From Haloarcula mannanilytica (GTDB lineage: Archaea; Halobacteriota; Halobacteria; Halobacteriales; Haloarculaceae): DNA of 64,000 nucleotides. Every line of letters begins with the position of its first letter. Positions within the stretch are counted from its first letter, which is position 1. Shown here piece after piece: positions 47,268 through 56,201 of this stretch. The stretch covers positions 1,337,892 through 1,401,891 of the forward strand of contig NZ_BIXZ01000001.1 of assembly GCF_005406125.1 (NCBI RefSeq). The letters run 5' to 3'. Under the pieces are notes generated by a model. That model was not told the DNA's origin and did not search any database. It saw only the letters and a program-made list of their open reading frames with translations. A program made the position numbers and the translations under genes.

Positions 47268-48057
47268 GGTTCACCTCGTCGCCACAGAGGACGGCTTCAG
47301 AACGCTCCTGTCTGGCGAGGTTACCGATGGACTGCTCGCCACCGTCAGTCACGACGCCGCTCTCGTCGGCCGCTTCGAGGAAGGCGTCAGTCGCCTGCTC
47401 GACGCGTGTCTCGGGCTTCTCGGCGTAGGCCAGCGTGTAGTAGTCTCGCTCGTCGATCTCGCTCGGGTCGTCCGTGACAACTGTCTCGCCCTGTTCCATG
47501 AACAGCCGGCGGCCGTACACCACGTCGTACCCGGCCTCGACAAGTCCCTCGTGGGTGGCCGGCGCGTCGGTCACCTTGAACAGAATCATCCGGTCGGGAC
47601 CGGTCGGCGACGCGCCGCGGTCGGCCTCCCGGAGCGCGAGGCTCGACCCCGCGGTAATTTCGACGCCCAGCGCCGTCGCAAAGGCCGACATAGCGCTGAC
47701 GCCGGGCACCACTTCGAGGTCGACCTCGGGGTGGAACGCAGCCAGCGTCCGTCGGAGGTGGCCAAACGTCGAGTAGACGTTCGGGTCCCCCAGCGTGACG
47801 AACGCGGCGTCGCCGTCGCGGGCAGTCGGCGCGATTTCGGCGGCGGCCTCCTTCCACGCCGCGCGCAGTTTCTCCTCGTCGCGGGTCATCGGGAAATCGA
47901 GGTCGCCGATACGCTCCTCGGGAACGTGTTCGGTCGCAACGGACCGCGAGAGCCGGCCCGGCGAGTACACCACGTCAGCGGATTCGAGGGCACGCTTGCC
48001 CCGCACCGTCACGAGGTCAGGCTGTCCGGGACCAAGGCCGATACCGTAGAGCGTCAT
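47260..48057 (-). CDS. cbiL: Cobalt-factor II / precorrin-2 C20-methyltransferase CbiL
   Basis: 265 residues: LYGIGLGPGQPDLVTVRGKR, VVYSPGRLSRSVATEHVPEE, FVTLGDPNVYSTFGHLRRTL, LEVVPGVSAMSAFATALGVE, ILFKVTDAPATHEGLVEAGY. It is the C20-methyltransferase of the pathway, acting on the product of CbiX. It overlaps cbiT by 4 bp at its start and cbiF by 8 bp at its end. Confidence 0.94.
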   Translation of the reverse strand: MTLYGIGLGPGQPDLVTVRGKRALESADVVYSPGRLSRSVATEHVPEERIGDLDFPMTRDEEKLRAAWKEAAAEIAPTARDGDAAFVTLGDPNVYSTFGHLRRTLAAFHPEVDLEVVPGVSAMSAFATALGVEITAGSSLALREADRGASPTGPDRMILFKVTDAPATHEGLVEAGYDVVYGRRLFMEQGETVVTDDPSEIDERDYYTLAYAEKPETRVEQATDAFLEAADESGVVTDGGEQSIGNLARQERSEAVLCGDEVNHD

Positions 48058-48650
48058 CGGCCGTCCCCCTGTGACTCGACCGGCGTTCCGCCGTCGGCGG
48101 CAACGTCCTCGCTGGCGCTGCCGACGAGCATGTACACCGGATTCTCCGAATTGAAGCTCGTCGCGCCGGCGAGTTCGTAGCCGTGGCTCACCTGGAACTG
48201 GACGACTTCCTCCAAGATGTCGCGCTCGCGGAACGCTTCGGTCGCCGCGCCGGCGACTTCCAGGCGCGAGACGTTCATCACGATGCGGTCGACGCCGGTC
48301 TCGACGGCGTGGTCGAGGACGGCTTCGTAGTTGCGCGACCCGCCGAGAAAGAGGGCGTCGGCGTCGTCGGGCAACCCCTCCGGAGCCTCGGCCTCGCGCA
48401 GTTCGACATCGGCGTCGATGTCGTTGGCGGCGAGGTTCTTGCGAGTCACGTCGAGTCGACTGGCTTTCCGTTCGAGCGCAGTGACCCGCCCGGCCCGGCG
48501 CGCCGCCGTGATGGTGACGGCACCGGTACAGGAACCGACCTCCGCGAAGTGGTCGGCCCCGGTGAGAGCGAGTTTGCTTGCGAGGACGGCCCGGACCTCC
48601 GGCTTGGTGGGACCGGCCTTCGCGTCGTGTGGGAGCGAGACGCGGGTCAT
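48054..48650 (-). CDS. cbiT: Cobalt-precorrin-6B C15-methyltransferase CbiT
   Basis: 198 residues, a class I SAM methyltransferase: PTKPEVRAVLASKLALTGAD, the SAM motif FAEVGSCTGAVTITAARRAG, ALERKASRLDVTRKNLAAND, then DALFLGGSRNYEAVLDHAVE. CbiT methylates C15 and decarboxylates C12 acetate, together with CbiE. It is the first gene of the 11-gene operon. I start at the ATG at 48650: this places operator site C at -48 to -25, the same distance as site B from cobN. A TTG at 48662 is an unlikely alternative. Confidence 0.92.
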   Translation of the reverse strand: MTRVSLPHDAKAGPTKPEVRAVLASKLALTGADHFAEVGSCTGAVTITAARRAGRVTALERKASRLDVTRKNLAANDIDADVELREAEAPEGLPDDADALFLGGSRNYEAVLDHAVETGVDRIVMNVSRLEVAGAATEAFRERDILEEVVQFQVSHGYELAGATSFNSENPVYMLVGSASEDVAADGGTPVESQGDGR

Positions 48651-48674
48651 CACGCTATACAACTACAGTAGCGC

Positions 48675-48698
48675 GTAAAACAATTTTGGTTGTATTAG
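48675..48698. promoter_or_regulatory. Candidate B12-regulon operator, site C
   Basis: GTAAAACAA (48675-48683), six bases, TTGTATTAG (48690-48698): 7 of 9 bases pair and the core ACAA-N6-TTGT is intact. It lies at -48 to -25 of cbiT, the head of the long operon, over its TATA position. Confidence 0.6.
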
Positions 48699-48808
48699 TG
48701 CAAGTCGAGATTACAACGGCGTTTGAGACGGGTACAGAAGGTGGTCGGCGGGCCGGCTGGACAGGGGTTCAAACAGAATATATCACGGAACAGAAAACAG
48801 AATCCGGA

Positions 48809-50869
48809 TCAGAACTCCGGGCCGGGAGCCGGCACGCCGTCGTCATCGTCGCCGCCGTCTAAGTCGAACTCCTCGCGGAGTTCGCGGATGCGGTCGCGGA
48901 TGTCCGCGGCCAGTTCGAACTCCAGGTTGTCCGCGGCCTCCTGCATCCGCTCTTCCAGTTGCTCGATCTGGCGGGCAGCCTCGTCGGCGTCGCTCGCGCC
49001 GTCGCTGGAGATGCCGCCGGTGTCGGTCTTGCTCCCGGGCAGGTTCGTCTCGCCGACTTCCTTCTCGATGGTCGTCGGCTCGAAGCCGTGCTCCTCGTTG
49101 TACTGCTGCTGGATGCGCCGGCGGCGCTGGGTCTCCTGAATGGCCGACTGCATGGCGTTACTGCGCTCATCGGCGTACAGCACCACCTCGCCGTTGACGT
49201 TCCGGGCGGCCCGCCCCATCGTCTGGACCAGCGTCGTCTCCGACCGCAGGAACCCTTCCTGGTCGGCGTCCAGAATTGCCACGAGCGACACCTCCGGAAT
49301 GTCCAGCCCCTCCCGGAGGAGGTTGATACCGACCAGCACGTCGATGTCGCCCAGTCGGAGCGACCGGATGAGTTCGTGGCGTTCCAGCGTGTCCGTCTCG
49401 TCGTGCATGTAGGCCACGTCGACGCCGGACTCCTCCAGGTACTCCGTGAGGTCCTCGGCCATCCGCTTGGTGAGCGTGGTCACCAGCACCCGCTCGTCGC
49501 GCTCGACCCGTTCATCGATGCGCTCCAGCAGGTCCTCGACCTGCCCTGTCGCCGACGCGATTTCGACGGCCGGGTCGACGAGGTGAGTCGGCCGGACGAT
49601 CTGCTCGACGACCTGGTCGCTGTGCTCGCGCTCGTAGTCGCCCGGCGTCGCGCTCACGTACAGCGTCTGGTCAGTCTTTTCTTCGAACTCCTCGAAAGTG
49701 AGCGGGCGGTTGTCGAAGGCCGTCGGCAGGCGGAAGCCGTTCTCGACGAGGCTCTCCTTGCGGCTCTTGTCGCCCTCGAACTGCCCGCGGATCTGGGGGA
49801 GCGTCTGGTGGGACTCGTCGACAACGGTGAGGAAGTCGTCGGGGAAGTAATCCAGCAGGGTGTAGGGGGCCTCGCCCGTCTCGCGGTCCGAGAGGTGGAC
49901 CGAGTAGTTCTCGATGCCCGAGCAGTAGCCGGTCTCCTGCATCATCTCGATGTCGAAGGTGGTCCGCTCCTCGATGCGCTGGGCCGCGACGTGGTTCCCC
50001 TGGCGCTCGAAGTAGCGGATGCGCTGTTCGAGTAGCTCTTTGATCTCGTCGATGGCCCGCTGGAGCCGTTGTTCGGGAATCGAGTAGTGCTCCGCCGGGT
50101 GAATCAGCGCCGCCGGCTCCTCGCTTTTGACCTCCCCTTCCAGTGGGTCGACCTTCAGCATCCGGTCGATCTCGTCGCCCCAGAACTCCACGCGCAGGGC
50201 GTAGCGGCCGTACATCGGGTATATCTCCAGCGTGTCCCCGCGCACGCGGAAGGTCCCCTGCGTGAAGTCCACGTCGTTGCGCTCGTAGTTCAGGTCGACC
50301 AGCCGGCCGAGCAGGTCGTCCCGTTCGATCTCCTGGCCCACCTCAAGCGAGAGGGACATATCGATGTAGTTGCGCGGGTCACCGAGCCCGTAGATGGCCG
50401 ACACGGAGGCGACGACGATTACGTCATCACGAGTGAGCAGCGAGCGCGTCGCGGAGTGGCGCAGCCGGTCGATCTCGTCGTTGATGGAGGCGTCTTTGTC
50501 GATGAAGGTGTCCGTCTGTTCGACGTAGGCTTCGGGCTGGTAGTAGTCGTAGTATGAGACAAAGTACTCGACGGCGTTGTCCGGGAACAGTTCGCGGAAC
50601 TCCTCGTACAGCTGGGCCGCGAGCGTCTTGTTGTGGGCGATGACGAGCGTGGGCTTCTGGATTTCCTCGACGACCCACGAGACGGTGTTGGTCTTCCCGG
50701 AGCCGGTCACGCCGAGCAGGGTCTGTCGGTCCAGCCCCTGGCGAAAGCCCGACGCGAGCTGTTCGATGGCCTCCGGCTGGTCGCCCGCGGGCTCGAACGG
50801 GGCGTCGACGCGGAACGGACGGTCGACATCTGGACGGTCGATAGAGAGTGGTCCGCCGGTGTCGCTCAT
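48809..50869 (-). CDS. uvrB: UvrABC excinuclease subunit B
   Basis: 686 residues. UvrB is the damage-verifying helicase-like core of nucleotide excision repair. Seen: Walker [16 protein letters not shown], the DNA-gripping beta-hairpin region [20 protein letters not shown], the second helicase domain ([49 protein letters not shown]), and the C-terminal UVR domain ([20 protein letters not shown]) that binds UvrC. An acidic tail ends it. I use the ATG at 50869; one at 50878 adds three residues. Confidence 0.97.
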   Translation of the reverse strand: MSDTGGPLSIDRPDVDRPFRVDAPFEPAGDQPEAIEQLASGFRQGLDRQTLLGVTGSGKTNTVSWVVEEIQKPTLVIAHNKTLAAQLYEEFRELFPDNAVEYFVSYYDYYQPEAYVEQTDTFIDKDASINDEIDRLRHSATRSLLTRDDVIVVASVSAIYGLGDPRNYIDMSLSLEVGQEIERDDLLGRLVDLNYERNDVDFTQGTFRVRGDTLEIYPMYGRYALRVEFWGDEIDRMLKVDPLEGEVKSEEPAALIHPAEHYSIPEQRLQRAIDEIKELLEQRIRYFERQGNHVAAQRIEERTTFDIEMMQETGYCSGIENYSVHLSDRETGEAPYTLLDYFPDDFLTVVDESHQTLPQIRGQFEGDKSRKESLVENGFRLPTAFDNRPLTFEEFEEKTDQTLYVSATPGDYEREHSDQVVEQIVRPTHLVDPAVEIASATGQVEDLLERIDERVERDERVLVTTLTKRMAEDLTEYLEESGVDVAYMHDETDTLERHELIRSLRLGDIDVLVGINLLREGLDIPEVSLVAILDADQEGFLRSETTLVQTMGRAARNVNGEVVLYADERSNAMQSAIQETQRRRRIQQQYNEEHGFEPTTIEKEVGETNLPGSKTDTGGISSDGASDADEAARQIEQLEERMQEAADNLEFELAADIRDRIRELREEFDLDGGDDDDGVPAPGPEF

Positions 50870-50913
50870 TACCCACACGTCGGGCTGGACGGACTTGAGC
50901 CGCGTGGTTCGCG

Positions 50914-51525
50914 TTAGCAGACCGGCTTCGGGTTCACGCCGAGGTCTTCGAGCGTCTCGAAGTACTCGTCGTAGGCCGTCGCGATGACTTCGATGGCGGC
51001 CGCCTCCGCGGCGTCCCAGTCGTCGTCGCTCTCACAGACGGCGTCGAGCAGTTCCGCGGCTTTCTCGCGCAGAGTCTCCACGTCGCTCCCGGCGCTACGG
51101 AACGTACTCGCCGTCTGGGGGTCCGCCTGGCCGGTGAAGAAACCGGTGTACTGCTCTTTGACCTTCTTGTCGACGAGGGTCCAGCCGACGAAGCCGCCGA
51201 GTCGCTCGACGGTTCCATTGAGGTCATCGAGCACGCCGTGCATCGCCGGCGTTTCGTCGCCCGGCTCGGCGTCGAGGCTGTCGCGTCGCTCGGCGGTCTC
51301 GGCCGCCGCGTCAGCAAACAGCGCCGCCGCGTCGTCGTGGCTGTCATCGCTCCAGGCGTCGAACGTGTCGTGGGCTGCCTGCTCGCGGGTGGCCGCGGCG
51401 GAAAGTACTACCTCCGGTGCCATCTCGCCGCGGGTGTCGGCGTACAGCGTCTTCGAGGAGCCCAGTCGGGAGAGTTCCGTCTGCTGGTCGTCACGAACGG
51501 CGTCGATAAGGTCGGCTGCAGTCAT
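50914..51525 (-). CDS. Ferritin/rubrerythrin-like helical protein, function unknown
   Basis: 203 residues, nearly all helical: [20 protein letters not shown], then [40 protein letters not shown] and [20 protein letters not shown]. The spacing of Glu and His recalls a rubrerythrin-like bundle, but I do not see a full set of di-iron ligands. The family is common in haloarchaea. I start at the ATG at 51525; one at 51576 adds 17 residues. It lies 44 bp upstream of uvrB on the same strand and may share its transcript. Confidence 0.65.
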   Translation of the reverse strand: MTAADLIDAVRDDQQTELSRLGSSKTLYADTRGEMAPEVVLSAAATREQAAHDTFDAWSDDSHDDAAALFADAAAETAERRDSLDAEPGDETPAMHGVLDDLNGTVERLGGFVGWTLVDKKVKEQYTGFFTGQADPQTASTFRSAGSDVETLREKAAELLDAVCESDDDWDAAEAAAIEVIATAYDEYFETLEDLGVNPKPVC

Positions 51526-51585
51526 ACTCTGGCCTGTGGCCGGCGCGGGCTTGTAACCATCGAACCCGTCGCTCACGATACACAG

Positions 51586-52036
51586 TGGCTGCGGGGAGTA
51601 AGCCCCCTTCTGTTCGGGCCAGCATTCGGCTGAGCGGCCACGTCCAGCGCTTGCGCGCAGTGTCGGACTACCTGTCGACGCGGCCTTGCACCGGTGAGGT
51701 TTCGCCGTTCCATCGGTCCGTCGCCGGAAGCGTGGGGCGCATCAGCGGCCCACGTGTGGAGCACGGATGTGGTCCACAACTGCGCGCCCCGGAGTCACCG
51801 GGTCGCGGCTGCCCTCGGTGGGTTAACTCTCCCTCGCTTTGGCGGCGTGCCGCACCGTCTGGTGGGGCACGGTTCGCCTCGCTCGGGATTCGCACACCTC
51901 ATCGGTCCGGCGACGACGTGTCGTTGCTGTTCCAGCGCCGACGGTCTCCCGCCCCGGACTTGCGCCCGGTCACCTGTCCGACAGGTGGGGGGACTTTCCT
52001 CATGGCTTGCGCCACGGGAGCCGGCCTCCCGCTGCC
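51586..52036 (-). ncRNA. rnpB: RNase P RNA
   Basis: Catalytic RNA that trims the 5' end of tRNA precursors. On the minus strand the 5' part carries the universally conserved GAGGAAAGTCC (in 51989-52003) and the 3' part carries GAACAGAAGGGGGCTTACTC (51596-51617). The 5' end GGCAGCGGGAG and the 3' end CTCCCCGCAGCC can pair as helix P1, which sets the ends to within a few bases. A TATA-like CCTTATT (52061-52067) lies about 27 bases before the 5' end. Length near 450 nt is usual for haloarchaea. Confidence 0.92.
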
Positions 52037-52088
52037 AGTTACTGATACGCCAGTGCGGCGAATAAGGCTTACCAACGACCTTTTTTCA

Positions 52089-52129
52089 CCGGGGCATCGC
52101 GCTCGCCGTAGGCGAGCGCTCAACCCCGG
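52089..52129. repeat. Composite GC-rich hairpin
   Basis: CCGGGG (52089-52094) pairs with CCCCGG (52124-52129), and inside them GCGCTCGCC (52099-52107) pairs with GGCGAGCGC (52111-52119) across a 3-base loop. It sits between the RNase P promoter and the terminator-like stem to its right. Origin unknown. Confidence 0.5.
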
Positions 52130-52131
52130 CC

Positions 52132-52175
52132 AAAAAACGTCGATGAAAAAAGCGCGAATCGCGCCGCGATTCGCG
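52132..52175 (-). terminator. Intrinsic-type terminator on the minus strand
   Basis: Read on the minus strand, an 11-bp inverted repeat (CGCGAATCGCG, arms 52153-52163 and 52165-52175) is followed at once by TTTTTT (52151-52146) and again by TTTTTT (52137-52132). It is about 200 bases after the nitrite reductase stop and before the RNase P promoter, so it would keep the former transcript out of the latter. Confidence 0.6.
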
Positions 52176-52373
52176 TGAAACCGCTCGCTTCGCTCGCGGT
52201 ATGCTCGACAGCAACAGCTCCTGAATTTGTGTATTCTGCTTAGGCAAGCCTGCCTTTCCCCCGGGTCGCGCGACGGAGCGCGCTCCCGGCCACAGCCGCG
52301 TGTGAATTTTGAGATGAAAAAGATCGGTCTAGAACGGGTGAACAACCAAAGAAGAGCGGTAAGCAGGTGCGAC

Positions 52374-54137
52374 TTAGTCGTCGGAGGTCAGCGGCTCGCC
52401 GGCACCGTTGGTCGGCGCGGGCGAGGACTGCATGTCGTCGTCCTCTGCGTAGGGGTACCACGTCATCTTCGTGTTGTGCATGTACGGGTCGTCGTAGTCC
52501 GTCTCTTCGGGTTCGACCATCTCGGCCAGCGTCTCCTCGTCGCGGTCCTCGACGAAGTCACGGAAGGTCTCGCCGTCCTCGCGTGCATCTTTGAAGTTAT
52601 TGACGAGGTTCTTGATGGCACCGGGGACTTCGTCGGCCGGGACGCGCATCTCCACCCAGTCGGCGAAGCGCGGGTCGTCACCGAGGCCGCCGCCGAGGCC
52701 GATGTCGAGCGCTTCGACCGGTTCGCCGTCCTTGCGGGTCTTCATGCCACGCAGGGACACGTCGGCGATCTGGGGCTGGGCACAGGAGGCCGTACAGCCC
52801 GAGAGGTGGATGTGGAAGTCCTTGTGGTCCTCGGGCAGTTCGACGTTGTCCTTGAGCCAGCGGGCGTACCGCACTTGACGGTTCTTCGTCTCGACGATAG
52901 AGAGCGAGCAGTACTCCGTGCCCGTGCAGGCGATGGAGCCGCGCATGAACGGCGACGGGTCCGGGGAGTAGTTCTCCAGCAGGGGTTCGCTGGTGAACTC
53001 GTCGAGGTTCTCCTCGGGCACGTCAGTGACGATGATGTTCTGGCGCTGGGTCAGGCGAACCTCACCGGAGCCGTACTCGTCGGCGAGTTCCGCGAGTTCG
53101 AGCACGTCGTCGGCACCCATGCGGCCGACCAGGACGTTCAGGCCGACGTAGTAATTGCCGTCTTTCTGCTCGTGGATCCCGACGTGGTCGTTGTGCCCGT
53201 CCTGGGAGCCGGTGTTGTAGCTGTACTGGTCGCGCATGTCCTCGCCGGCGGTCTCCAGTTCGAAGTCAACGTACTCCTCCTGCAGGACCGAGCGCATCTT
53301 TTCGGGCCCCCACTCGTCCATGAGGAACTTGATGCGGGCGTTGAAGCGGTCCTCACGGTCGCCGTGGTCGCGGAAGAGCGCGGACATGCCACCCGCCACG
53401 TCAGCGGCCTGCTCCGGCGGGACCCACACGTCGAGGTCACGCGCCAGGCGCGGTTCCTTGCGGGAGAGGCCGCCGCCGATGCGGACGTTGAATCCGAGTT
53501 CGCCGTTCTTTTCGGCCGGCTCGAAGGCGAGGTCGTTGATGTCGCCCTGGCCACAGCCCTCGTCACAGCCGGCGATGGCGACCTTCCACTTGCGCGGGAG
53601 GTTCGCGTAGTCGTCGTTGCCCTTGAACGTCTCGTGGAGGTCCTCGGCAACGGGCCAGGCGTCGACGTGCTCGTGCTTGTCCTTGCCAGCGACAGGGCAG
53701 CCGACGATGTTGCGCCAGGAGTCACCACAGGCCTGCTGGGTTCCCAGACCGACAGCTTCGAGCTTATCGAAGATTTCCGGGATGTCCTCGAGCTTGATCC
53801 AGTGGAGCTGGATGCTCTGGCGAGTCGTCCAGTCACAGTAGGCGTCGCCGAACTCCGGGTTCTGCGCGGGGCCGGAGGCGTATTCTTTCGCAACCTCGCC
53901 GATGACTTCAAGCTGTCCGGGCTTGATGACGCCGTTTGGCGTCCCGATACGCATCATGAAATACGACTCCTGGCCGGAGCGCTGGTGGTACAGCCCCCAC
54001 CATTTGAAGCGCTCGAACCAGGCATCCTGTTCGTCCTCGGGAATGGACTCCCAGCCCTTTTCGGCGAACTCCATCAAATGCTCCCGAATCTCGTTACCGT
54101 ACACCTCGTCTTTCCATCCTTCAACTTTACTGGGCAT
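52374..54137 (-). CDS. nirA: Ferredoxin-dependent assimilatory nitrite (or sulfite) reductase
   Basis: 587 residues, a siroheme/[4Fe-4S] reductase with the two-fold NiR/SiR repeat. The cluster Cys are Cys404 and Cys410 (IACTGTEYCSLS) and Cys448 and Cys452 (SGCTASCAQP). In the first half are WTTRQSIQLHWIKLEDIPEI and ACGDSWRNIVGCPVAGKDKH, in the second VRLTQRQNIIVTDVP. It reduces nitrite to ammonium with reduced ferredoxin. The CTGTEYC form and overall match favour nitrite reductase of the haloarchaeal type. No nitrate reductase or transporter gene is next to it, so sulfite remains an alternative substrate. Confidence 0.88.
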   Translation of the reverse strand: MPSKVEGWKDEVYGNEIREHLMEFAEKGWESIPEDEQDAWFERFKWWGLYHQRSGQESYFMMRIGTPNGVIKPGQLEVIGEVAKEYASGPAQNPEFGDAYCDWTTRQSIQLHWIKLEDIPEIFDKLEAVGLGTQQACGDSWRNIVGCPVAGKDKHEHVDAWPVAEDLHETFKGNDDYANLPRKWKVAIAGCDEGCGQGDINDLAFEPAEKNGELGFNVRIGGGLSRKEPRLARDLDVWVPPEQAADVAGGMSALFRDHGDREDRFNARIKFLMDEWGPEKMRSVLQEEYVDFELETAGEDMRDQYSYNTGSQDGHNDHVGIHEQKDGNYYVGLNVLVGRMGADDVLELAELADEYGSGEVRLTQRQNIIVTDVPEENLDEFTSEPLLENYSPDPSPFMRGSIACTGTEYCSLSIVETKNRQVRYARWLKDNVELPEDHKDFHIHLSGCTASCAQPQIADVSLRGMKTRKDGEPVEALDIGLGGGLGDDPRFADWVEMRVPADEVPGAIKNLVNNFKDAREDGETFRDFVEDRDEETLAEMVEPEETDYDDPYMHNTKMTWYPYAEDDDMQSSPAPTNGAGEPLTSDD

Positions 54138-54229
54138 AGCTAATGTATCCTAGCACACGTCACACAGACTTATACACCACGCCTTGCCGTCAACCGTCTC
54201 CCCCACTCCCCGAAACAAGAGAATATTTC

Positions 54230-54571
54230 CTATTCTTCGGGGCTGGCGAGCCGGGTTCGCTTCTCTGGGAAATGAACGCTCTCGTGGACGACACCGTGGA
54301 ATTCGCCAGAATCGGGGTCTACGACGCGACCGACCGTCAGCCAGTCGGTAACGCCGCTCTCGCCACAAGAAATGCACTGCCCGGCGATTCGTGCCTGAAT
54401 ATCGGGGTAATCCACACCCACTTTCACGAACCCCTCGGCGAGGAAATCCGTCGTCTCACACCCACAGAAGTCGCTTCGCGCCAGCAACCACAGGTCCGAG
54501 ACGTTCACTTCCCGCGAGTCGTTGACGGAGATCCAGGCCCCGTCGTCAAGCTGGTGAACGTCGGTCGTCAT
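54230..54571 (-). CDS. Hypothetical CxC/CxxC protein near nirA
   Basis: 113 residues, beta-rich, with FCGCETTDFL (Cys-x-Cys) and GQCISCGESGVTDWLTVGRV (Cys-x-x-Cys), which together could make one zinc site. The opening DVHQLDDGAWISVNDSREVN and the end HESVHFPEKRTRLASPEE do not match a family I can name. It lies 92 bp upstream of nirA on the same strand. Confidence 0.65.
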   Translation of the reverse strand: MTTDVHQLDDGAWISVNDSREVNVSDLWLLARSDFCGCETTDFLAEGFVKVGVDYPDIQARIAGQCISCGESGVTDWLTVGRVVDPDSGEFHGVVHESVHFPEKRTRLASPEE

Positions 54572-54843
54572 TACATCTCATTAGATTCCCGAGACACCTG
54601 AGGGCGTCGGCGGTCGCAAGTATCACCGGAGCTTGGTTGAAGCCGCTGCTGTCGTGTGGTGCGTGTGTTACGGTATCATAACCCGCAGTTTATAGGGTCG
54701 CGTACAAGATACACACATATGTTGCCTGTAGGCCGCAGTGCGGGCCAAGCTTACAGGAGAGTCCGTGTTTAAGATAGTGGGGCCGTTACGAAGGAGTACG
54801 ACACCACGTGGCGGCCGTCCAGGTCGTCGCTGTGACAGAAACG

Positions 54844-54990
54844 ATGACGAACGCACAACAGACCCACGACGAAGACGCCGAACGCGAAGAGCCGACCACA
54901 GACCACCTCGACAACGTCGAGGATGGCTGCGGTTGCACAGAGATCTGGGAACACATGAGCGAAGAGCGCGAGAGCGCATCCGACGACTGA
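54844..54990 (+). CDS. Small haloarchaeal acidic protein with GCGCTEIWEH motif
   Basis: 48 residues, very acidic, ending with DNVEDGCGCTEIWEHMSEER. This Cys/Gly motif followed by EIWEH recurs in short haloarchaeal proteins. The upstream ATGs in frame have no such character, so I start at 54844. No function known. The 270 bases to its left hold a TATA-like TTTATAG near 54691 but no gene that I can support. Confidence 0.55.
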   Translation: MTNAQQTHDEDAEREEPTTDHLDNVEDGCGCTEIWEHMSEERESASDD

Positions 54991-55115
54991 GACTATCGTA
55001 ACGGTGTCCCGATATCCGCCGACACCGGGTCGGCGACAGTCAGAAATGACAGATGAGAGTCTGTATGGCACCCCGTACGGGATACTTTTGTGCGGCGCTC
55101 CCCAAGCACATCTCG

Positions 55116-55793
55116 ATGCCTGAGGGGCCCGACAACTACGTTCCATCGACCGACCGGGAGTCACCGGTCGGGAAACCGGTCATCCGCGGTGACCCAGCAC
55201 TCACCGGACAGCGACCCGAGGAGGCCGTCGAGTTCGACCCTGACGACCCCGAGAGCCTCGAACTCGCCGCCAGAACTGTCAAGAAATTCTCCGAGAACAC
55301 CGCCGGAGCTGACGATAACGTGTTCATTCTGCGTGGCGCGGCCGCGTGTGCAGCTTTAGTACGCGGTGAAGGGTCCTACAAAGCCGCTGCTGAGCGGGCC
55401 GGTGGCGAGGCCTCGGTTTCGTTCATCCGGAAATGGTCCCGCGTCCACGACCTCCCCCGATCCGTCCGTATCCACGTCGCCAAAGGGGAGATCGCACCGA
55501 CGGCAGCCAAACACATCGCCAGAGTCTCCGGCGAGTCCCGGCTCCTGCTTGCGTGGGCCGCCATCGACCACGATCTCACCGTCCGACAGATTCGCTCGGT
55601 CGCAAGCAGTGTCAACGATAGTGCATCCGTCAGCGCAGCACTCGCCAGGGAGGGGTATGCGCTGGGTGAGTTACGGACACAGCTCAGCCGCGACGCCTAC
55701 TGCCGACTCCGCCGACAGGCCGCACTTGATGGAGCGTCTCCCGGGGAAGTCATCAGCGAGGCTATCGAGTCGTATTTCGACGGCGGACCGTAA
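55116..55793 (+). CDS. Haloarchaeal helix-turn-helix-like protein next to tRNA-Lys
   Basis: 225 residues. An extended acidic start (NYVPSTDRESPVGKPVIRGD) is followed by a helical core. It contains AAACAALVRGEGSYKAAAER, SVSFIRKWSRVHDLPRSVRI, HVAKGEIAPTAAKHIARVSG and LTVRQIRSVASSVND, which looks like a ParB/KorB-type DNA-binding helix set (KGEIAPTAAKHIARV resembles the region after its HTH). The end has SPGEVISEAIESYFDGGP. Start at 55116 fits a TATA-like GATACTTTTG near -30. It belongs to a haloarchaeal family of unknown function and is 34 bp from tRNA-Lys. Confidence 0.72.
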   Translation: MPEGPDNYVPSTDRESPVGKPVIRGDPALTGQRPEEAVEFDPDDPESLELAARTVKKFSENTAGADDNVFILRGAAACAALVRGEGSYKAAAERAGGEASVSFIRKWSRVHDLPRSVRIHVAKGEIAPTAAKHIARVSGESRLLLAWAAIDHDLTVRQIRSVASSVNDSASVSAALAREGYALGELRTQLSRDAYCRLRRQAALDGASPGEVISEAIESYFDGGP

Positions 55794-55827
55794 GGCCTTA
55801 ATCGCCACTCCCCCCAGCGAATAGCGA

Positions 55828-55901
55828 GGGCCGGTAGCTCAGTTAGGCAGAGCGTCTGGCTTTTAACCAGATGGTCGGGGGTTCAACTCCCTCCCGGCCC
55901 G
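55828..55901 (+). tRNA. tRNA-Lys (anticodon UUU)
   Basis: 74-nt cloverleaf: acceptor GGGCCGG / CCGGCCC with discriminator G, D arm TAGCTCAGTTAGGCAGAGC, anticodon stem TCTGG / CCAGA with loop CTTTTAA (anticodon TTT at 55862-55864), T arm GGGGGTTCAACTCCC. No encoded CCA and no intron. Confidence 0.97.
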
Positions 55902-55993
55902 TGAGATATCCGCGAGCAACAGCGAGCGGTATCGAACAGAAGCGGGAAGAGTTGAACTACGCCACGAGCGAACGCAGTGAGCGAAGTGGAGGT

Positions 55994-56015
55994 GGTTCAA
56001 CTCCCTCCCCGCCCG
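55994..56015 (+). repeat. Partial copy of tRNA-Lys 3' end (copy 1)
   Basis: 22 bases matching the last 22 of tRNA-Lys (55880-55901) with one mismatch, 114 bases downstream. It is preceded by an inverted partial copy (GAGTTGAAC, about 55950-55958), so the unit can fold as a hairpin. Confidence 0.8.
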
Positions 56016-56105
56016 TTGCCCTGTGAACGACAGTGAGCAGTGGCAACGCCATGGAGGAGTTGAGTCCTGCCAGTCGCGCGCAACGCAGTGAGCACGTCTG
56101 GCTCC

Positions 56106-56127
56106 GGTTCAACTCCCTCCCGGCCCG
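56106..56127 (+). repeat. Partial copy of tRNA-Lys 3' end (copy 2)
   Basis: 22 bases identical to the last 22 of tRNA-Lys, 112 bases after copy 1. An inverted fragment (GGAGGAGTTGAG, about 56053-56064) again lies to its left. Such copies are the usual traces of attachment sites left by integrating elements at tRNA genes. Confidence 0.85.
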
Positions 56128-56201
56128 TTGTCCTGCCGACGACCGGAAATCAGAGATACGAGACCGGTTCATTTACCACCGAGACGGCGAATGGTCCCAG
56201 T

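Noticed and set aside
52227..54143. A 638-residue plus-strand frame opposite nirA
   Set aside because: Shadow of the siroheme reductase gene; composition is that of reversed acidic codons.
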